A stretch of DNA of 64,000 nt from Paraneptunicella aestuarii (lineage in GTDB: Bacteria > Pseudomonadota > Gammaproteobacteria > Enterobacterales > Alteromonadaceae): assembly GCF_019900845.1 (NCBI RefSeq), contig NZ_CP074570.1:1302001-1366000 (forward strand), in the 5' to 3' direction. Under the pieces are notes generated by a model. The model had not been told where the DNA came from and made no database searches. It worked only from the letters and a program-made list of their open reading frames with translations. Of the stretch, positions 9,507 through 19,662 are shown one piece after another. Each line of letters starts with the position of its first letter. The stretch's first letter is position 1. The translations under genes were made by a program, and so were the position numbers.

Positions 9507-10607
9507 TTATTCGCGATGTTTTCCTAATGAATCGTATATTGTCTGCAACTGCTTAAACATCACTGATTCACTGAGCTTTTCTGCAAAGTCTCGTTGTGCT
9601 GCTTTACAGAGTGCTTGTTTGTTTTTATCGTCAGTTATTAAATTAGACAGGCATTTATGAAGTGAAGCAATATCTCCAGATGTAAATAAAAGACCATTTT
9701 TATCAGGGAAAATGATTTCTGGAATATATCCAACTGGAGTTGTAATAATGGCTTTACCTGCCGACATTGCTTTGAGCAGGTTGGTTGAGGAGCTCTCCTT
9801 ATATACAGGAAGGCAGAAAATATCCGCTTGTGCCAATTCGTAATTTTTTTGTTCTTCAGTGAGTTTCCCAAGTAAAGTGATGCTTTTTTCAACACCTAAT
9901 TTATTGATTTGTACTTTTAGTTTTTCAGTTTCTTCGTTTTTAGTCATTTCACCAATTTTCAGAGTTGCTTGTGGATGTTCGGGTAGCAATTGAGCGAAAG
10001 CGACCAAAAGATCAAAAACAGCTGTGTATTCTGTTTTGTACTCTGTAATAGGGTTAAGGAATAAGATGCTTTGAGGTTTTACCGGTGGAGTCGGCTTTGG
10101 GGTGTTGAAATGTGGTACAGAGTTGAACAGAACTTGTATATTGTCTTGCTTGCCTGTAATTACTTCAATCCTGCGAGCTATTTGTCTCGAAGCTGCGATT
10201 ATCTTGTCCGCCTGATTAAAAAGCCGGCTTATTTTTCTTTGTTTCTTCGGTGATTGTGCATCATAAAAGTCGGCAAATGCATCGTTGTGCAGATGCAATA
10301 TTATTTGCGCTCCTAATTGCTTCGCAAGAGTGACAATCAGCTTTGTGCGCATAAAACTGAAATTCAAATCCAGATGAAGATGAAGCCAGCCAAGTTGATA
10401 TCTTATACCTAGCCAGAGTAATTGCGTTAACCCTGAATTAAATCGAAATATTGTTCCAGGTAGGCTGCTGTCGGAGGAATGTGTGGTAATAAACAGAATA
10501 TTGTTTTTTTCACAAAGTGCAGAGTTTATATAGTGTTGAATCAAGTGTGCGGCATTACCCTGGCTATCTGTTGAAGCGCCAGCAATAATGTTGATGGTTT
10601 TATTCAA
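9507..10607 (-). CDS. Glycosyltransferase family 4-like protein
   Basis: 366 residues with a two-domain GT-B arrangement. The N-terminal half ends near NADKIIAASRQIARR. The C-terminal half has SILFLNPITEYK, ITLLGKLTEEQ and an E-x7-E type donor-site segment (PVYKESSSTNLLKAMSAGKA, TPVGYIPEII), typical of group 1/GT4 enzymes. No other polysaccharide genes are near, so the acceptor is unknown. It is more AT-rich than its neighbours, which may point to transfer. It lies downstream of metK on the same strand, but the metK terminator separates them. Confidence 0.82.
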   Translation of the reverse strand: MNKTINIIAGASTDSQGNAAHLIQHYINSALCEKNNILFITTHSSDSSLPGTIFRFNSGLTQLLWLGIRYQLGWLHLHLDLNFSFMRTKLIVTLAKQLGAQIILHLHNDAFADFYDAQSPKKQRKISRLFNQADKIIAASRQIARRIEVITGKQDNIQVLFNSVPHFNTPKPTPPVKPQSILFLNPITEYKTEYTAVFDLLVAFAQLLPEHPQATLKIGEMTKNEETEKLKVQINKLGVEKSITLLGKLTEEQKNYELAQADIFCLPVYKESSSTNLLKAMSAGKAIITTPVGYIPEIIFPDKNGLLFTSGDIASLHKCLSNLITDDKNKQALCKAAQRDFAEKLSESVMFKQLQTIYDSLGKHRE

Positions 10608-10757
10608 AAGCTGGATTCCTTCTTGTGGTTATCAGACGGGGTTATGGACACTATAGTTACTAATTTTATCAGCAGATTTTTAAATCAGGATAAAATAGGG
10701 AATTGGTCAGCTAGCAAGACAAGTAGAGCTTTATTGCGATAAGAGGAGTAAGGAGCA

Positions 10758-10793
10758 ATGGCTGCTAATATTCATCTGAGTGATTTAGTGTAG
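10758..10793 (+). CDS. Possible 11-residue micro-ORF
   Basis: An ATG preceded by AAGGAG at 6 bases or less encodes MAANIHLSDLV and stops at 10791-10793. It lies 30 bases before the metK terminator hairpin, which could also act in this direction. A strong ribosome-binding site on so short a frame is the only evidence; chance occurrence is quite possible. Confidence 0.2.
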   Translation: MAANIHLSDLV

Positions 10794-10820
10794 CCAGAAA
10801 GCCATTCCCTGCAACAGATA

Positions 10821-10845
10821 CAAAAACGCCCGGCATTGCCGGGCG
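10821..10845 (-). terminator. Terminator of metK
   Basis: A perfect 8-bp GC-rich stem (CGCCCGGC/GCCGGGCG) with a 3-base loop, followed on the minus strand by TTTTTG. It lies about 40 bases past the metK stop. Confidence 0.9.
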
Positions 10846-10882
10846 CTTTATCTTCATATTATGCTTTAAGCGGTTGCTAATC

Positions 10883-12031
10883 TTAGTTAGCCGCTGAAGC
10901 CAATGCGTCAGCTTTGTCGGTTCTTTCCCAAGGGAATTCTTCGCGACCGAAGTGACCATAAGCAGCAGTAGGTTGGTAAATGGGGCGTTCCAAATCCAAC
11001 ATTTTGATCAAGCCGTAAGGGCGAAGATCAAAGTGCTCACGAACCAGGTCAGTCAAGGCTTCGTTGCTCAATTTGCTGGTGCCGAAAGTTTCAACGCTGA
11101 TAGAAGTAGGTTCGGCAACGCCGATAGCGTAAGAAACCTGAATTTCACAGCGGTCTGCCAAGCCAGCAGCTACGATATTTTTCGCTACATAACGGCCAGC
11201 GTAAGCGGCTGAGCGGTCAACTTTAGATGGATCTTTACCAGAGAAAGCACCACCACCGTGACGAGCCATACCGCCGTAGGTGTCTACGATGATTTTACGA
11301 CCAGTCAAACCACAGTCACCCATTGGGCCACCGATTACGAAACGGCCAGTTGGGTTGATGAAGTATTTAGTGCTGGCTGAAAGCATGTCTGCTGGCAATA
11401 CTGGCTTGATGATTTCTTCCATTACTGCTTCTTGCAGGTCTTTCAGGCTTACTGATTCTTCGTGCTGAGTAGACAATACAACTGCGTCGATACCTACTGG
11501 CTTACCGTCTTGATAAACGAAAGTAACCTGGCTTTTTGCGTCTGGACGTAACCAAGGTAAGGTTTTGTCTTTACGCACTTCTGCCTGGCGCTTAACCAAA
11601 CGGTGAGAATAAGTAATTGGAGCTGGCATAAGTACGTCGGTTTCGTTGCTCGCATATCCGAACATCAAACCTTGGTCGCCTGCGCCTTGCTCTTCTGGAC
11701 GAGAACGGTCAACACCCTGATTGATGTCAGGAGATTGTTTACCGATAGTGTTTAATACTGCGCAAGAATCAGCGTCGAAACCCATGTCTGAGTGGGTATA
11801 GCCAATTTCACGAACAGTTTTACGTGCTAATTCTTCAATGTCTACCCAAGCTGTGGTGGTGACTTCGCCGCCAACCATGACCATGCCGGTTTTGACATAA
11901 GTTTCGCACGCAACACGCGCTTTTGGATCTTGTTCAAGAATTGCATCCAATACCGCGTCAGAAATTTGATCCGCAATTTTATCAGGATGACCTTCAGATA
12001 CTGATTCTGAAGTGAAAAGCTGTTGAGCCAT
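10883..12031 (-). CDS. metK: S-adenosylmethionine synthase
   Basis: Makes S-adenosylmethionine from methionine and ATP in the cytosol. It has 382 residues, the usual length. [16 protein letters not shown] is at the N-terminus. The ATP-binding [16 protein letters not shown], the loop region [19 protein letters not shown] and the P-loop-like [19 protein letters not shown] follow. The start is ATG with AGGAA upstream. A MetJ operator lies about 80 bases upstream of the start, so repression by MetJ with SAM is expected. Confidence 0.97.
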   Translation of the reverse strand: MAQQLFTSESVSEGHPDKIADQISDAVLDAILEQDPKARVACETYVKTGMVMVGGEVTTTAWVDIEELARKTVREIGYTHSDMGFDADSCAVLNTIGKQSPDINQGVDRSRPEEQGAGDQGLMFGYASNETDVLMPAPITYSHRLVKRQAEVRKDKTLPWLRPDAKSQVTFVYQDGKPVGIDAVVLSTQHEESVSLKDLQEAVMEEIIKPVLPADMLSASTKYFINPTGRFVIGGPMGDCGLTGRKIIVDTYGGMARHGGGAFSGKDPSKVDRSAAYAGRYVAKNIVAAGLADRCEIQVSYAIGVAEPTSISVETFGTSKLSNEALTDLVREHFDLRPYGLIKMLDLERPIYQPTAAYGHFGREEFPWERTDKADALASAAN

Positions 12032-12505
12032 AATCTAGTTCCTATCTGGTTACTGATTGCCAAAAAACTTATGCATCATAACTGAGTTTCAAAGAAATGC
12101 CAGTATATGCTTCTAGACGTCTAAAAGTCTATATGCAAATTTTTGTATGGTTTTAAGTACAGTTTGATCGCGTCTATATCGGCAGGAACCTTATGATATA
12201 TAGCTTTGAGAGGTAAAAAATATGGACGTCAAGGAAAGAATCATCTGACCAGATTCAATATAAGTATTATTAATTCCGTATAAGCATTGCAGATATAACG
12301 AGTCTGAGTAAAATTAGGCCGTCAATGAGCCCCGCTTATTTGGTTAACTGAGTTGGTCAATGTATTTGGTCACTCTAACCAGACTGAAAGCTCGTCTGAG
12401 AAGTTCACCCTTATTTTTCATTCGTTGTAACCAGTGAGTGCTACGTGAAGGGGTGGTATTTAAATTTAGCTGTTTTAATTGTCCCAATCATATCCAGGAG
12501 ACCCC
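12032..12505. other. Divergent metK/tkt regulatory region
   Basis: 474 bases between divergent metK and tkt. It holds the MetJ boxes close to metK. At 12222-12248 there is a nine-codon frame (MDVKERII, stop) with GAGAGG in front of it, a possible leader peptide but unsupported otherwise. The tkt ribosome-binding site CAGGAG is at 12495-12500. No other gene is seen. Confidence 0.45.
12107..12130. promoter_or_regulatory. MetJ operator (tandem met boxes) of metK
   Basis: Adjacent 8-mers ATGCTTCT, AGACGTCT and AAAAGTCT. The middle one is the exact MetJ consensus box; the third matches 6 of 8 and the first 5 of 8. MetJ dimers bind arrays of two or more such boxes. The place upstream of metK fits the known regulon. 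Confidence 0.85.
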
Positions 12506-14503
12506 ATGCCAACACGTAAAGAATTAGCCAATGCCATTCGTGCACTAAGTATGGATGCTGTTCAGAAGGCAAAATCAGGCCATCCAGGTGCCCCTATGGG
12601 TATGGCTGATATCGCTCAGGTGCTATGGGGAGACTTTTTAAGACATAGTCCAAGCAACCCTGATTGGGCTAACCGTGACCGCTTCGTGCTTTCCAATGGT
12701 CATGGTTCCATGTTGATTTATTCTTTACTGCATTTAACTGGCTACGATTTACCTATTTCTGAGCTGGAAAACTTCCGTCAATTGCATTCTAAAACTCCGG
12801 GTCATCCAGAATATGGCTATGCACCGGGTGTTGAGACTACCACCGGGCCATTAGGGCAGGGTATCAGTAACGCTGTGGGTATGGCGATCGCGGAAAAAGC
12901 ACTGGCTGCACAATTTAACCGTCCGGGACATGAAATCATCGATCACTACACTTATGTGTTCATGGGTGATGGCTGTTTGATGGAAGGGATTTCTCATGAA
13001 ACCTGTTCCTTGGCGGGTACGTTGGGCTTGGGCAAGCTGATTGCCTTCTGGGACGACAACGGTATTTCTATCGACGGTGAAGTGGAAGGCTGGTTTACCG
13101 ATGACACACCTGCACGTTTCCGTGCTTATGGCTGGCAGGTTATTACGGGTGTTGATGGTCATAACCCTGATCAAATTAAAGCCGCGATTGAAGAAGCGCG
13201 TGCCGACAGCGACCGTCCTACATTAATTTGTTGTAAAACCATCATTGGTTACGGCTCACCGAACAAGCAAGGCAAAGAAGATTGTCACGGCGCGCCTTTA
13301 GGTGATGATGAAGTGGCCTTAGCCAGAAAACAATTAGGCTGGAATTATCCTCCATTTGAAATTCCAGAAGATATCTATTCAGTTTGGGATGCCAAAGTGA
13401 AAGGTGATGAAGTGGAGTTGGACTGGAACCAACAATTTGCTTCTTACCGTCAGGCGCATCCTGAGTTGGCGAAAGAGTTACAACGTCGCCTAAGTGGCAA
13501 GTTGCCAGCCGATTGGAGTGAAAAATCCAACGCCTATATCGCTGATTTGCAAGCTAACCCTGCCAATATTGCCAGCCGTAAAGCCAGCCAGAACAGTTTG
13601 GAAGCGTTTGGCCCGATATTGCCTGAATTAATGGGCGGCTCTGCCGATTTGGCCGGTTCTAACCTGACCATCTGGTCGGGCTCTAAAGGCTTAACTAAAG
13701 AAGACGCCAACGGTAACTATATTTTCTACGGTGTGCGTGAATTTGGTATGTCGGCGATTATGAATGGTATTGCCTTGCACGGTGGCTTCAAGCCTTACGG
13801 CGCGACCTTCCTGATGTTTATGGAATATGCGCGTAATGCTGTTCGCATGGCTGCGCTGATGAAATTGCCAGCCTTGTTTGTTTACACACACGATTCCATT
13901 GGATTGGGTGAAGATGGCCCAACTCACCAGCCGGTAGAACAAATTGCGGCATTGCGTATGACACCAAACCTGGATAACTGGCGTCCTTGTGATCAGGTTG
14001 AATCTGCGGTGGCGTGGAAATATGCCATTGAGCGTAGCGACGGCCCAAGCACATTAATTTTCAGTCGTCAGAATCTGGCACAGCAAGACCGTAACGCCGA
14101 GCAAGTGGCTAATATCGCCAAAGGTGGTTACGTGCTGAAAGATTGTGATGGTCAGCCGGACTTGATTTTGATTGCAACTGGCTCTGAAGTTGAGATTGCG
14201 GTTGGCGCATACAACGATTTGACGGCTCAAGGTAAGAAAGTGCGTGTTGTTTCTATGCCAAGCACCGATGTATTTGAGCTGCAAGACAAAGCCTACAAAG
14301 ATTCCGTATTACCCCCTTCTGTTACCAAGCGTATCGCTATTGAAGCGGGTATTCGCGATTTCTGGTTCAAGTATGTTGGCTTGGATGGCGCTATTGTGGG
14401 TATGGACAGCTTTGGTGAGTCTGCTCCTGCGGGCGATTTGTTCAAGCATTTCGGTATTACCAAAGAGACTGTGCTAACGCTGGCAGCAGATTTGTTAGCA
14501 TAA
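12506..14503 (+). CDS. tkt: Transketolase
   Basis: A thiamine-diphosphate enzyme of the pentose phosphate pathway that transfers two-carbon units between sugar phosphates. It has 665 residues. The N-terminal [13 protein letters not shown], the TPP motif [15 protein letters not shown], the pyrimidine-domain [18 protein letters not shown] and [19 protein letters not shown] are present, with a C-terminal transketolase domain. ATG 12506 has CAGGAG five bases upstream. It leads the tkt-epd-pgk-aldolase group. Confidence 0.96.
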   Translation: MPTRKELANAIRALSMDAVQKAKSGHPGAPMGMADIAQVLWGDFLRHSPSNPDWANRDRFVLSNGHGSMLIYSLLHLTGYDLPISELENFRQLHSKTPGHPEYGYAPGVETTTGPLGQGISNAVGMAIAEKALAAQFNRPGHEIIDHYTYVFMGDGCLMEGISHETCSLAGTLGLGKLIAFWDDNGISIDGEVEGWFTDDTPARFRAYGWQVITGVDGHNPDQIKAAIEEARADSDRPTLICCKTIIGYGSPNKQGKEDCHGAPLGDDEVALARKQLGWNYPPFEIPEDIYSVWDAKVKGDEVELDWNQQFASYRQAHPELAKELQRRLSGKLPADWSEKSNAYIADLQANPANIASRKASQNSLEAFGPILPELMGGSADLAGSNLTIWSGSKGLTKEDANGNYIFYGVREFGMSAIMNGIALHGGFKPYGATFLMFMEYARNAVRMAALMKLPALFVYTHDSIGLGEDGPTHQPVEQIAALRMTPNLDNWRPCDQVESAVAWKYAIERSDGPSTLIFSRQNLAQQDRNAEQVANIAKGGYVLKDCDGQPDLILIATGSEVEIAVGAYNDLTAQGKKVRVVSMPSTDVFELQDKAYKDSVLPPSVTKRIAIEAGIRDFWFKYVGLDGAIVGMDSFGESAPAGDLFKHFGITKETVLTLAADLLA

Positions 14504-14517
14504 CCTTTCATATATTA

Positions 14518-14545
14518 AAGGCAGGTACTGAGCCTGCCTTGTTAT
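14518..14545 (+). terminator. Terminator or attenuator between tkt and epd
   Basis: The stem AAGGCAGG (14518-14525) pairs with CCTGCCTT (14533-14540) over a 7-base loop, followed by the weak tract GTTATTTT. The imperfect T run suggests partial termination, letting some transcription reach epd. Confidence 0.6.
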
Positions 14546-14563
14546 TTTGCGGATTGCAAAGCA

Positions 14564-15568
14564 ATGATCAAAGTTGCTATTAATGGCTTTGGGCGTATTG
14601 GGCGCAGTGTTGTGCGTGCGTTGTATGAGTCAGGCCGACACGAGCAAATCAAAGTAGTAGCCATTAATGAGCTCGCCGCTCCAGAAGGTATTGAACACCT
14701 TTTAAAATACGACACCAGCCACGGGCGCTTTATGTTTCCTGTGTCTTTGGATGGGCAAACCCTGAAAGTTGGGAATGACAACATTCGGCTGACCCATCAT
14801 CGTTCTATCGACGATTTGCCTTGGGCGGAAATGGAAGTGGATGTGGTGTTGGAATGTACCGGTGTTTATTCCAGCCGGGAAGATGGCGAGCGTCATATTC
14901 AAAGCGGAGCAAAAAAGGTACTGTTTTCACAGCCTTGTCAGCAAGATATGGATGCCACTGTTATTTATGGCATCAATGATAAAGAGCTGCTGCCTGAACA
15001 TCGAATCGTGTCTAACGGCTCTTGTACTACTAACTGCATTGTTCCCATTATTCAGGTGTTGGACGATGCGTTTGGTGTGCGTAGCGGTACGATTACTACC
15101 ATTCATTCATCCATGCACGATCAGCAAGTCATTGACGCTTATCATCCTGATTTGCGTCGAACTCGTGCCGCGAGCCAGTCGATAATTCCGGTTGATACCA
15201 AGCTTGCCGTCGGTATTCAGCGCATTTTGCCCAAGTTCGCAGGGCGCTTTGAAGCGATTGCGGTGCGTGTACCGACTATCAACGTGACGGCAATGGATTT
15301 AAGTGTGTCGTTGCATCAGGATGTGACCGTGGCTCAGGTGAACAAAGCCTTGCAAGAAGCGCGTGTTGGCGATTTACAGGGGATTTTGGACTACACTGAA
15401 GAACCTTTGGTGTCGTGCGATTTTAACCATGATCCTCATTCCTGCATTGTCGATGGTACACAAACTCGTGTAAGCCATGGTCATTTGGTGAAAACCCTTG
15501 TGTGGTGTGACAACGAATGGGGCTTTGCCAATCGCATGATCGATACTACGCTTGCGATGGGGCAATAG
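14564..15568 (+). CDS. epd: D-erythrose-4-phosphate dehydrogenase
   Basis: Oxidises erythrose 4-phosphate to 4-phosphoerythronate with NAD, the first step toward pyridoxal phosphate. It has 334 residues of GAPDH fold. NAD-binding [11 protein letters not shown] is at the N-terminus. The catalytic Cys154 lies in [22 protein letters not shown] is near the end. The choice of Epd over GAPDH rests on features such as [21 protein letters not shown] and on its position between tkt and pgk. Confidence 0.93.
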   Translation: MIKVAINGFGRIGRSVVRALYESGRHEQIKVVAINELAAPEGIEHLLKYDTSHGRFMFPVSLDGQTLKVGNDNIRLTHHRSIDDLPWAEMEVDVVLECTGVYSSREDGERHIQSGAKKVLFSQPCQQDMDATVIYGINDKELLPEHRIVSNGSCTTNCIVPIIQVLDDAFGVRSGTITTIHSSMHDQQVIDAYHPDLRRTRAASQSIIPVDTKLAVGIQRILPKFAGRFEAIAVRVPTINVTAMDLSVSLHQDVTVAQVNKALQEARVGDLQGILDYTEEPLVSCDFNHDPHSCIVDGTQTRVSHGHLVKTLVWCDNEWGFANRMIDTTLAMGQ

Positions 15569-15652
15569 AGCCGATGAGTCAATAAATAGCCTATGAGAAT
15601 ACATGCGGCGGCAGGTTAACAGAATTTTTCACAATTATTTTTTGGGGTTGAT

Positions 15653-16831
15653 ATGCCAATAATCAAAATGACTGATTTGGATTTATCCGGCAAACGAGTG
15701 CTGATCCGCGAAGATCTAAACGTGCCGGTGAAAGATGGCAAGGTAACGTCCGATGCACGTATTCGTGCGTCTTTGCCGACCATGAAATTGGCATTGGACG
15801 CAGGCGCAAAAGTGATGGTGATGTCACATTTAGGGCGTCCAACCGAAGGCGAATACGCCGATGAATTTTCCATGCAACCCGTCGTTGACCACTTGTCTGG
15901 CATGTTAGATTGCCCGGTCAGATTGGTTAAAGACTACCTGGGTGGTGTTGAGGTTCAGCCCGGTGAATTAGTGGTGTTGGAAAATGTTCGTTTTAACAAG
16001 GGCGAGAAGAAAGACGACGAAGCCTTGTCGAAACAATATGCAGCCCTTTGTGATGTTTACGTGATGGACGCCTTTGGCACAGCGCATCGTGCTCAAGCTT
16101 CTACTCATGGTGCAGGTAAATTTGCACCAGTTGCTTGTGCTGGCCCCTTGTTAGCGGCGGAATTAGAAGCCTTGGGTAAAGCCTTGCAAGAACCTGCCAG
16201 ACCTCTACTGGCAATTGTTGGTGGTTCCAAGGTTTCCACCAAGTTGACTGTACTGGACAGCCTATCTCAAAAAGTAAACCAACTGATAGTGGGTGGCGGT
16301 ATTGCGAATACCTTTATTGCCGCAGAAGGACATTCCGTTGGTAAATCTTTGTATGAAGAAGATTTGTTGCCGGAAGCGCGTCGTTTGCTGGATGCCGCAA
16401 AATCCAATGGTACTGAAATTCCGGTGCCAGTGGATGTGGTTACAGGCAAAGCGTTTTCAGAATCAGCGACGGCAGAATTGAAAGCGGTTGATGAGGTTGC
16501 TGACGACGACATGATTTTTGATATCGGTCCTCAAACCGCTGCGCAATTGGCCGACATGATTAAGTCAGCCGGTACTATTGTGTGGAATGGCCCTGTTGGG
16601 GTATTCGAGTTTGACCAGTTTGGTGATGGCACTAAAGCCTTGGCAGAAGCCATTGCTAACAGTAATGCTTTTTCCATCGCCGGTGGTGGCGACACATTAG
16701 CCGCCGTAGACAAGTACAATGTAGCCGATAAAATATCCTACATTTCTACCGGTGGTGGCGCTTTCCTGGAATTCCTGGAAGGTAAAGAACTACCTGCGGT
16801 TGCCATGCTAAGTGCGCGCGGTGAAGCGTAA
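15653..16831 (+). CDS. pgk: Phosphoglycerate kinase
   Basis: Glycolytic/gluconeogenic transfer of phosphate between 1,3-bisphosphoglycerate and ADP. It has 392 residues. The substrate-binding N-domain has [17 protein letters not shown] and [13 protein letters not shown]. The central hinge has [14 protein letters not shown]. The nucleotide-binding C-domain has [13 protein letters not shown] and the [10 protein letters not shown]-loop. The start is ATG, with a GGGG element upstream. It lies 84 bases behind epd. Confidence 0.97.
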   Translation: MPIIKMTDLDLSGKRVLIREDLNVPVKDGKVTSDARIRASLPTMKLALDAGAKVMVMSHLGRPTEGEYADEFSMQPVVDHLSGMLDCPVRLVKDYLGGVEVQPGELVVLENVRFNKGEKKDDEALSKQYAALCDVYVMDAFGTAHRAQASTHGAGKFAPVACAGPLLAAELEALGKALQEPARPLLAIVGGSKVSTKLTVLDSLSQKVNQLIVGGGIANTFIAAEGHSVGKSLYEEDLLPEARRLLDAAKSNGTEIPVPVDVVTGKAFSESATAELKAVDEVADDDMIFDIGPQTAAQLADMIKSAGTIVWNGPVGVFEFDQFGDGTKALAEAIANSNAFSIAGGGDTLAAVDKYNVADKISYISTGGGAFLEFLEGKELPAVAMLSARGEA

Positions 16832-16942
16832 GTTTTGCAGCACTTAAAGCACGATTAATAACACGCGACAAAACGATTTTATTTTTAAAACTTTACGTCA
16901 TAGCAACAAGGTTGTGACGTCATCAAAATAGGAGTGTTGCCA

Positions 16943-17839
16943 ATGGCCGCACCAGCCAATAAAGATATGCTAGCAAAGTTGCAGAATGGGCAAGGTTTCA
17001 TTGCTGCGTTGGATCAAAGTGGTGGTAGTACCCCAAAAGCACTGAAAATGTACGGTGTTGATGAGAACGAATACAACGGTGAAGAAGAAATGTATGCCAC
17101 CGTACATAAAATGCGTACTCGTATCGTAACCAGCCCTGCTTTTGGTGGCGACCGCATTTTGGGTGCTATTTTGTTTGAAAATACACTGGATCGTGACATC
17201 GCTGGCAAACCCAGTTCCAGATATTTGTGGGAAGAGAAGCAAGTGGTTCCTTTCCTGAAAGTTGACAAAGGCTTGGCTGACGAAGAAAACGGCGTTCAAA
17301 TGATGAAGCCGATGCCTGAGTTAGATGCGTTGTTAGACAAAGCGGTCGCTCAAGGCGTATTTGGCACTAAAATGCGCTCTGTTATCAAGCAAGCTAATGC
17401 AGATGCTATTGCTAAAGTGGTTGAACAACAGTTTGAAATTGGTAAGCAGATTTTGGCGAAGGGCTTAGTGCCTATCATCGAGCCAGAAGTAGACATTAAC
17501 TCTGTTGATAAAGCGGAATCAGAAGTGATTTTGCGCGACTTGTTGTTGAAGCATTTGTCTGCTTTGGGCGACGAAAAAGTCATGCTTAAGCTGACGTTGC
17601 CAGAAGATGCCAACTTCTATGAAGCCTGTGTTAAGCACCCTAATGTATTGAGAGTGGTTGCGTTGTCTGGTGGTTACAGCCGTGAAGAAGCGAACCGTCG
17701 CGTGAATGAAAACAATGGCATGATCGCAAGTTTCTCTCGTGCATTAACAGAAGGCTTGTCAGCACAACAGTCTGATGACGAGTTCGACAGCATGTTGGAC
17801 AGCACTATTGAAAGCATTTATCAGGCTTCTTTGAGCTAA
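16943..17839 (+). CDS. fda: Fructose-bisphosphate aldolase class I
   Basis: Cleaves fructose 1,6-bisphosphate into triose phosphates by a Schiff-base mechanism. It has 298 residues of the bacterial class I (FdaA-like) type. [12 protein letters not shown] is at the N-terminus, then [11 protein letters not shown] and [10 protein letters not shown]. The likely Schiff-base Lys lies in [14 protein letters not shown], and [12 protein letters not shown] forms the phosphate site. It shows none of the metal-binding His motifs of class II FbaA, the usual fourth member of this cluster. ATG 16943 has AGGAG eight bases upstream. Confidence 0.92.
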   Translation: MAAPANKDMLAKLQNGQGFIAALDQSGGSTPKALKMYGVDENEYNGEEEMYATVHKMRTRIVTSPAFGGDRILGAILFENTLDRDIAGKPSSRYLWEEKQVVPFLKVDKGLADEENGVQMMKPMPELDALLDKAVAQGVFGTKMRSVIKQANADAIAKVVEQQFEIGKQILAKGLVPIIEPEVDINSVDKAESEVILRDLLLKHLSALGDEKVMLKLTLPEDANFYEACVKHPNVLRVVALSGGYSREEANRRVNENNGMIASFSRALTEGLSAQQSDDEFDSMLDSTIESIYQASLS

Positions 17840-17867
17840 TTCTTCGCTATTAGCGCCAAACTTATAA

Positions 17868-17899
17868 CACTGGCTCATAACTGTTTGAGCCAGTGCTGC
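17868..17899. terminator. Terminator between convergent fda and lysR
   Basis: A perfect 10-bp stem CACTGGCTCA (17868-17877) / TGAGCCAGTG (17886-17895) with an 8-base loop. The T tract is short (CTGCTTT) on the plus strand. It serves fda and perhaps the convergent LysR gene. Confidence 0.75.
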
Positions 17900-17903
17900 T
17901 TTA

Positions 17904-18815
17904 CTACCAATGCAGCACTTTACGCTGCTCAATAAAATCAATTAACACCCGTACTCGTTTTGCTTTTTGACTATGCTGAGCGAAATATAAAAACAACCCC
18001 GGTTGCTCTATCCAGTGTTCCGGCAAAACCGGTAGTAAAGTGCCTTGTTCAAATGCGCTTGCCACGACAGGTTGAACCAACCGTCCAATACCCACACCCT
18101 GTTTCGCCGCTTCGACCATAAGATCGGTATCGTTAACGATAAGTGCTGTTGGCATGTTGACTGCCACTGGTTGCCCTTGTTCTTGTAAATTGAGCTGCGC
18201 CAGCATGTTCGAGGCAATAAAGCGGTAGTGAATAAGCTTATGGTGCTGCAAGGCTTCGATACTGTTGGGCATACCATGTTGTTCTATGTAGCCCGCAGAG
18301 GCAAAGAGCGCATCACTCATATTCGGTGTTAAGCGCTTTGCGACCATTGTCGGCTCAATGCGATCACCAAACCGTATCCCCACATCAATGCCGTCTTTGA
18401 TGATGTTTACTGTTGCATCTGAAATCGAGATTTCCAGCTCTATTTGGGGATAGAGCTGACAAAACTCAGCAAATATATGGCGGAAAAAAAGCTGATAAAC
18501 AAAACGAGGCAAGGTGATTTTGACTTTTCCTGACGGGGCATTACCCAAGGAAGTGACCTCATCCAATGCCGATTCCAGGGTTTTAATGGCGGGTAGGGTT
18601 TTGTCGTATAGCTGTTGCCCGGCTTGGGTTAATTCCAGATGCCGAGTTGTTCGAGTGAACAGCGACAAGCCAAGATTCTGTTCCAGTAATTTCAATGATT
18701 GGCTCACCGAAGGTGCAGCCAAAGACAACTTGCGAGCTGCGCCTCGAATACTGCCTTCCTGAACGATGCAATGAAACAGCATGAGTTGATTGTGGGTTGT
18801 GCTTTTGTTCAGCAT
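17904..18815 (-). CDS. LysR-family transcriptional regulator
   Basis: 303 residues. The winged helix-turn-helix spans residues 10-68 (GSIRGAARKLSLAAPSVSQSLKLLEQ, here split by eye into helix-turn-helix and wing). The rest is a periplasmic-binding-protein-like effector domain. It is divergent from the flavodoxin-fold quinone reductase gene, with a 21-bp inverted repeat in between, so it probably controls that gene and itself, in the manner of regulators of electrophile- or quinone-responsive oxidoreductases. The inducer is unknown. Confidence 0.88.
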   Translation of the reverse strand: MLNKSTTHNQLMLFHCIVQEGSIRGAARKLSLAAPSVSQSLKLLEQNLGLSLFTRTTRHLELTQAGQQLYDKTLPAIKTLESALDEVTSLGNAPSGKVKITLPRFVYQLFFRHIFAEFCQLYPQIELEISISDATVNIIKDGIDVGIRFGDRIEPTMVAKRLTPNMSDALFASAGYIEQHGMPNSIEALQHHKLIHYRFIASNMLAQLNLQEQGQPVAVNMPTALIVNDTDLMVEAAKQGVGIGRLVQPVVASAFEQGTLLPVLPEHWIEQPGLFLYFAQHSQKAKRVRVLIDFIEQRKVLHW

Positions 18816-18843
18816 GTTCGCGTTTGGCTGGTGTTAATTTTTA

Positions 18844-18864
18844 TTGTTAGGTAAAAGCTAACAA
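18844..18864. promoter_or_regulatory. LysR-type operator candidate
   Basis: A perfect inverted repeat TTGTTAG-N7-CTAACAA centred between the divergent LysR gene and the quinone reductase gene. It contains the T-N11-A form usual for LysR sites. Confidence 0.65.
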
Positions 18865-18952
18865 ATTAAAAGAAACTAGTCATCTTATGCTTTTTATTGG
18901 TTGCCGTTATTCTGCTGACATCGAGTAAATGCCAGTGAATGAGAGCGTACCA

Positions 18953-19540
18953 ATGACTAACACCTTAATTATCTCGGGTCATCCCAATTTGCAGAATTCC
19001 GTTGCCAACCAGTTGATTTTAAATCGCGTCAAGACGCAGATGGAAGGGGTGACAATACGTTACCTTGACCAACTTTATCCCGATGCCCGTATTGATATTG
19101 AGCAAGAGCAAGCGGCACTGTTAGACGCTGATGTGGTGGTATTGCAATATCCATTCTATTGGTACTCTGTTCCTGGCTTATTAAAGACCTGGATTGATCA
19201 GGTTTTCTCCTACGGCTTTGCTTACGGTAGCGCGGGCGACAAACTAAAAGGCAAACGCTTTATCCTGTCTTTTACCATTGGTGGGCCTCAGGAAGCTTAT
19301 GATCCTCTGGGCTATAACCATTTCACTATTGAGCAACTGGTGTTGCCGTTGCAGCAAACTGCGTATCTGGCTGGCATGGTGTTTGAAAAGCCGATTTACA
19401 CTCATCGAATGATTTACATCCCGAATGTGTACAACACCAGAGAAGAGGTGGAACAAAGAGCCAATGAACATGCCGGGCGCTTAATAGAAGCGATTGCTCA
19501 TGCAGGCATTCAGATGCAGGCACAAGGTGCGGCGCAGTAA
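18953..19540 (+). CDS. NAD(P)H quinone oxidoreductase, flavodoxin-2 fold (KefF/MdaB-like)
   Basis: 195 residues. The flavodoxin-like FMN site is read from IISGHPNLQNS and FPFYWYSVPGLLKTWIDQVF (approximately residues 63-82), with FTIGGPQEAY as the second FMN loop. These proteins reduce quinones by two electrons; KefF also regulates potassium efflux. No KefB/C transporter is nearby, so the detoxification role is favoured. ATG 18953 has GAGAG upstream; an earlier ATG at 18929 has none. It is divergent from a LysR gene. Confidence 0.85.
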   Translation: MTNTLIISGHPNLQNSVANQLILNRVKTQMEGVTIRYLDQLYPDARIDIEQEQAALLDADVVVLQYPFYWYSVPGLLKTWIDQVFSYGFAYGSAGDKLKGKRFILSFTIGGPQEAYDPLGYNHFTIEQLVLPLQQTAYLAGMVFEKPIYTHRMIYIPNVYNTREEVEQRANEHAGRLIEAIAHAGIQMQAQGAAQ

Positions 19541-19662
19541 CCTTTGATATTTTGTGATGTCTCTTAAAACCTGAGCGATGATTTACAGAAAAACACGCTG
19601 TTAAGCTCAACATTTGCGTACGCTTGCTATAGAATTGCCCGCTGAATTTAAGGGGAGGCATC

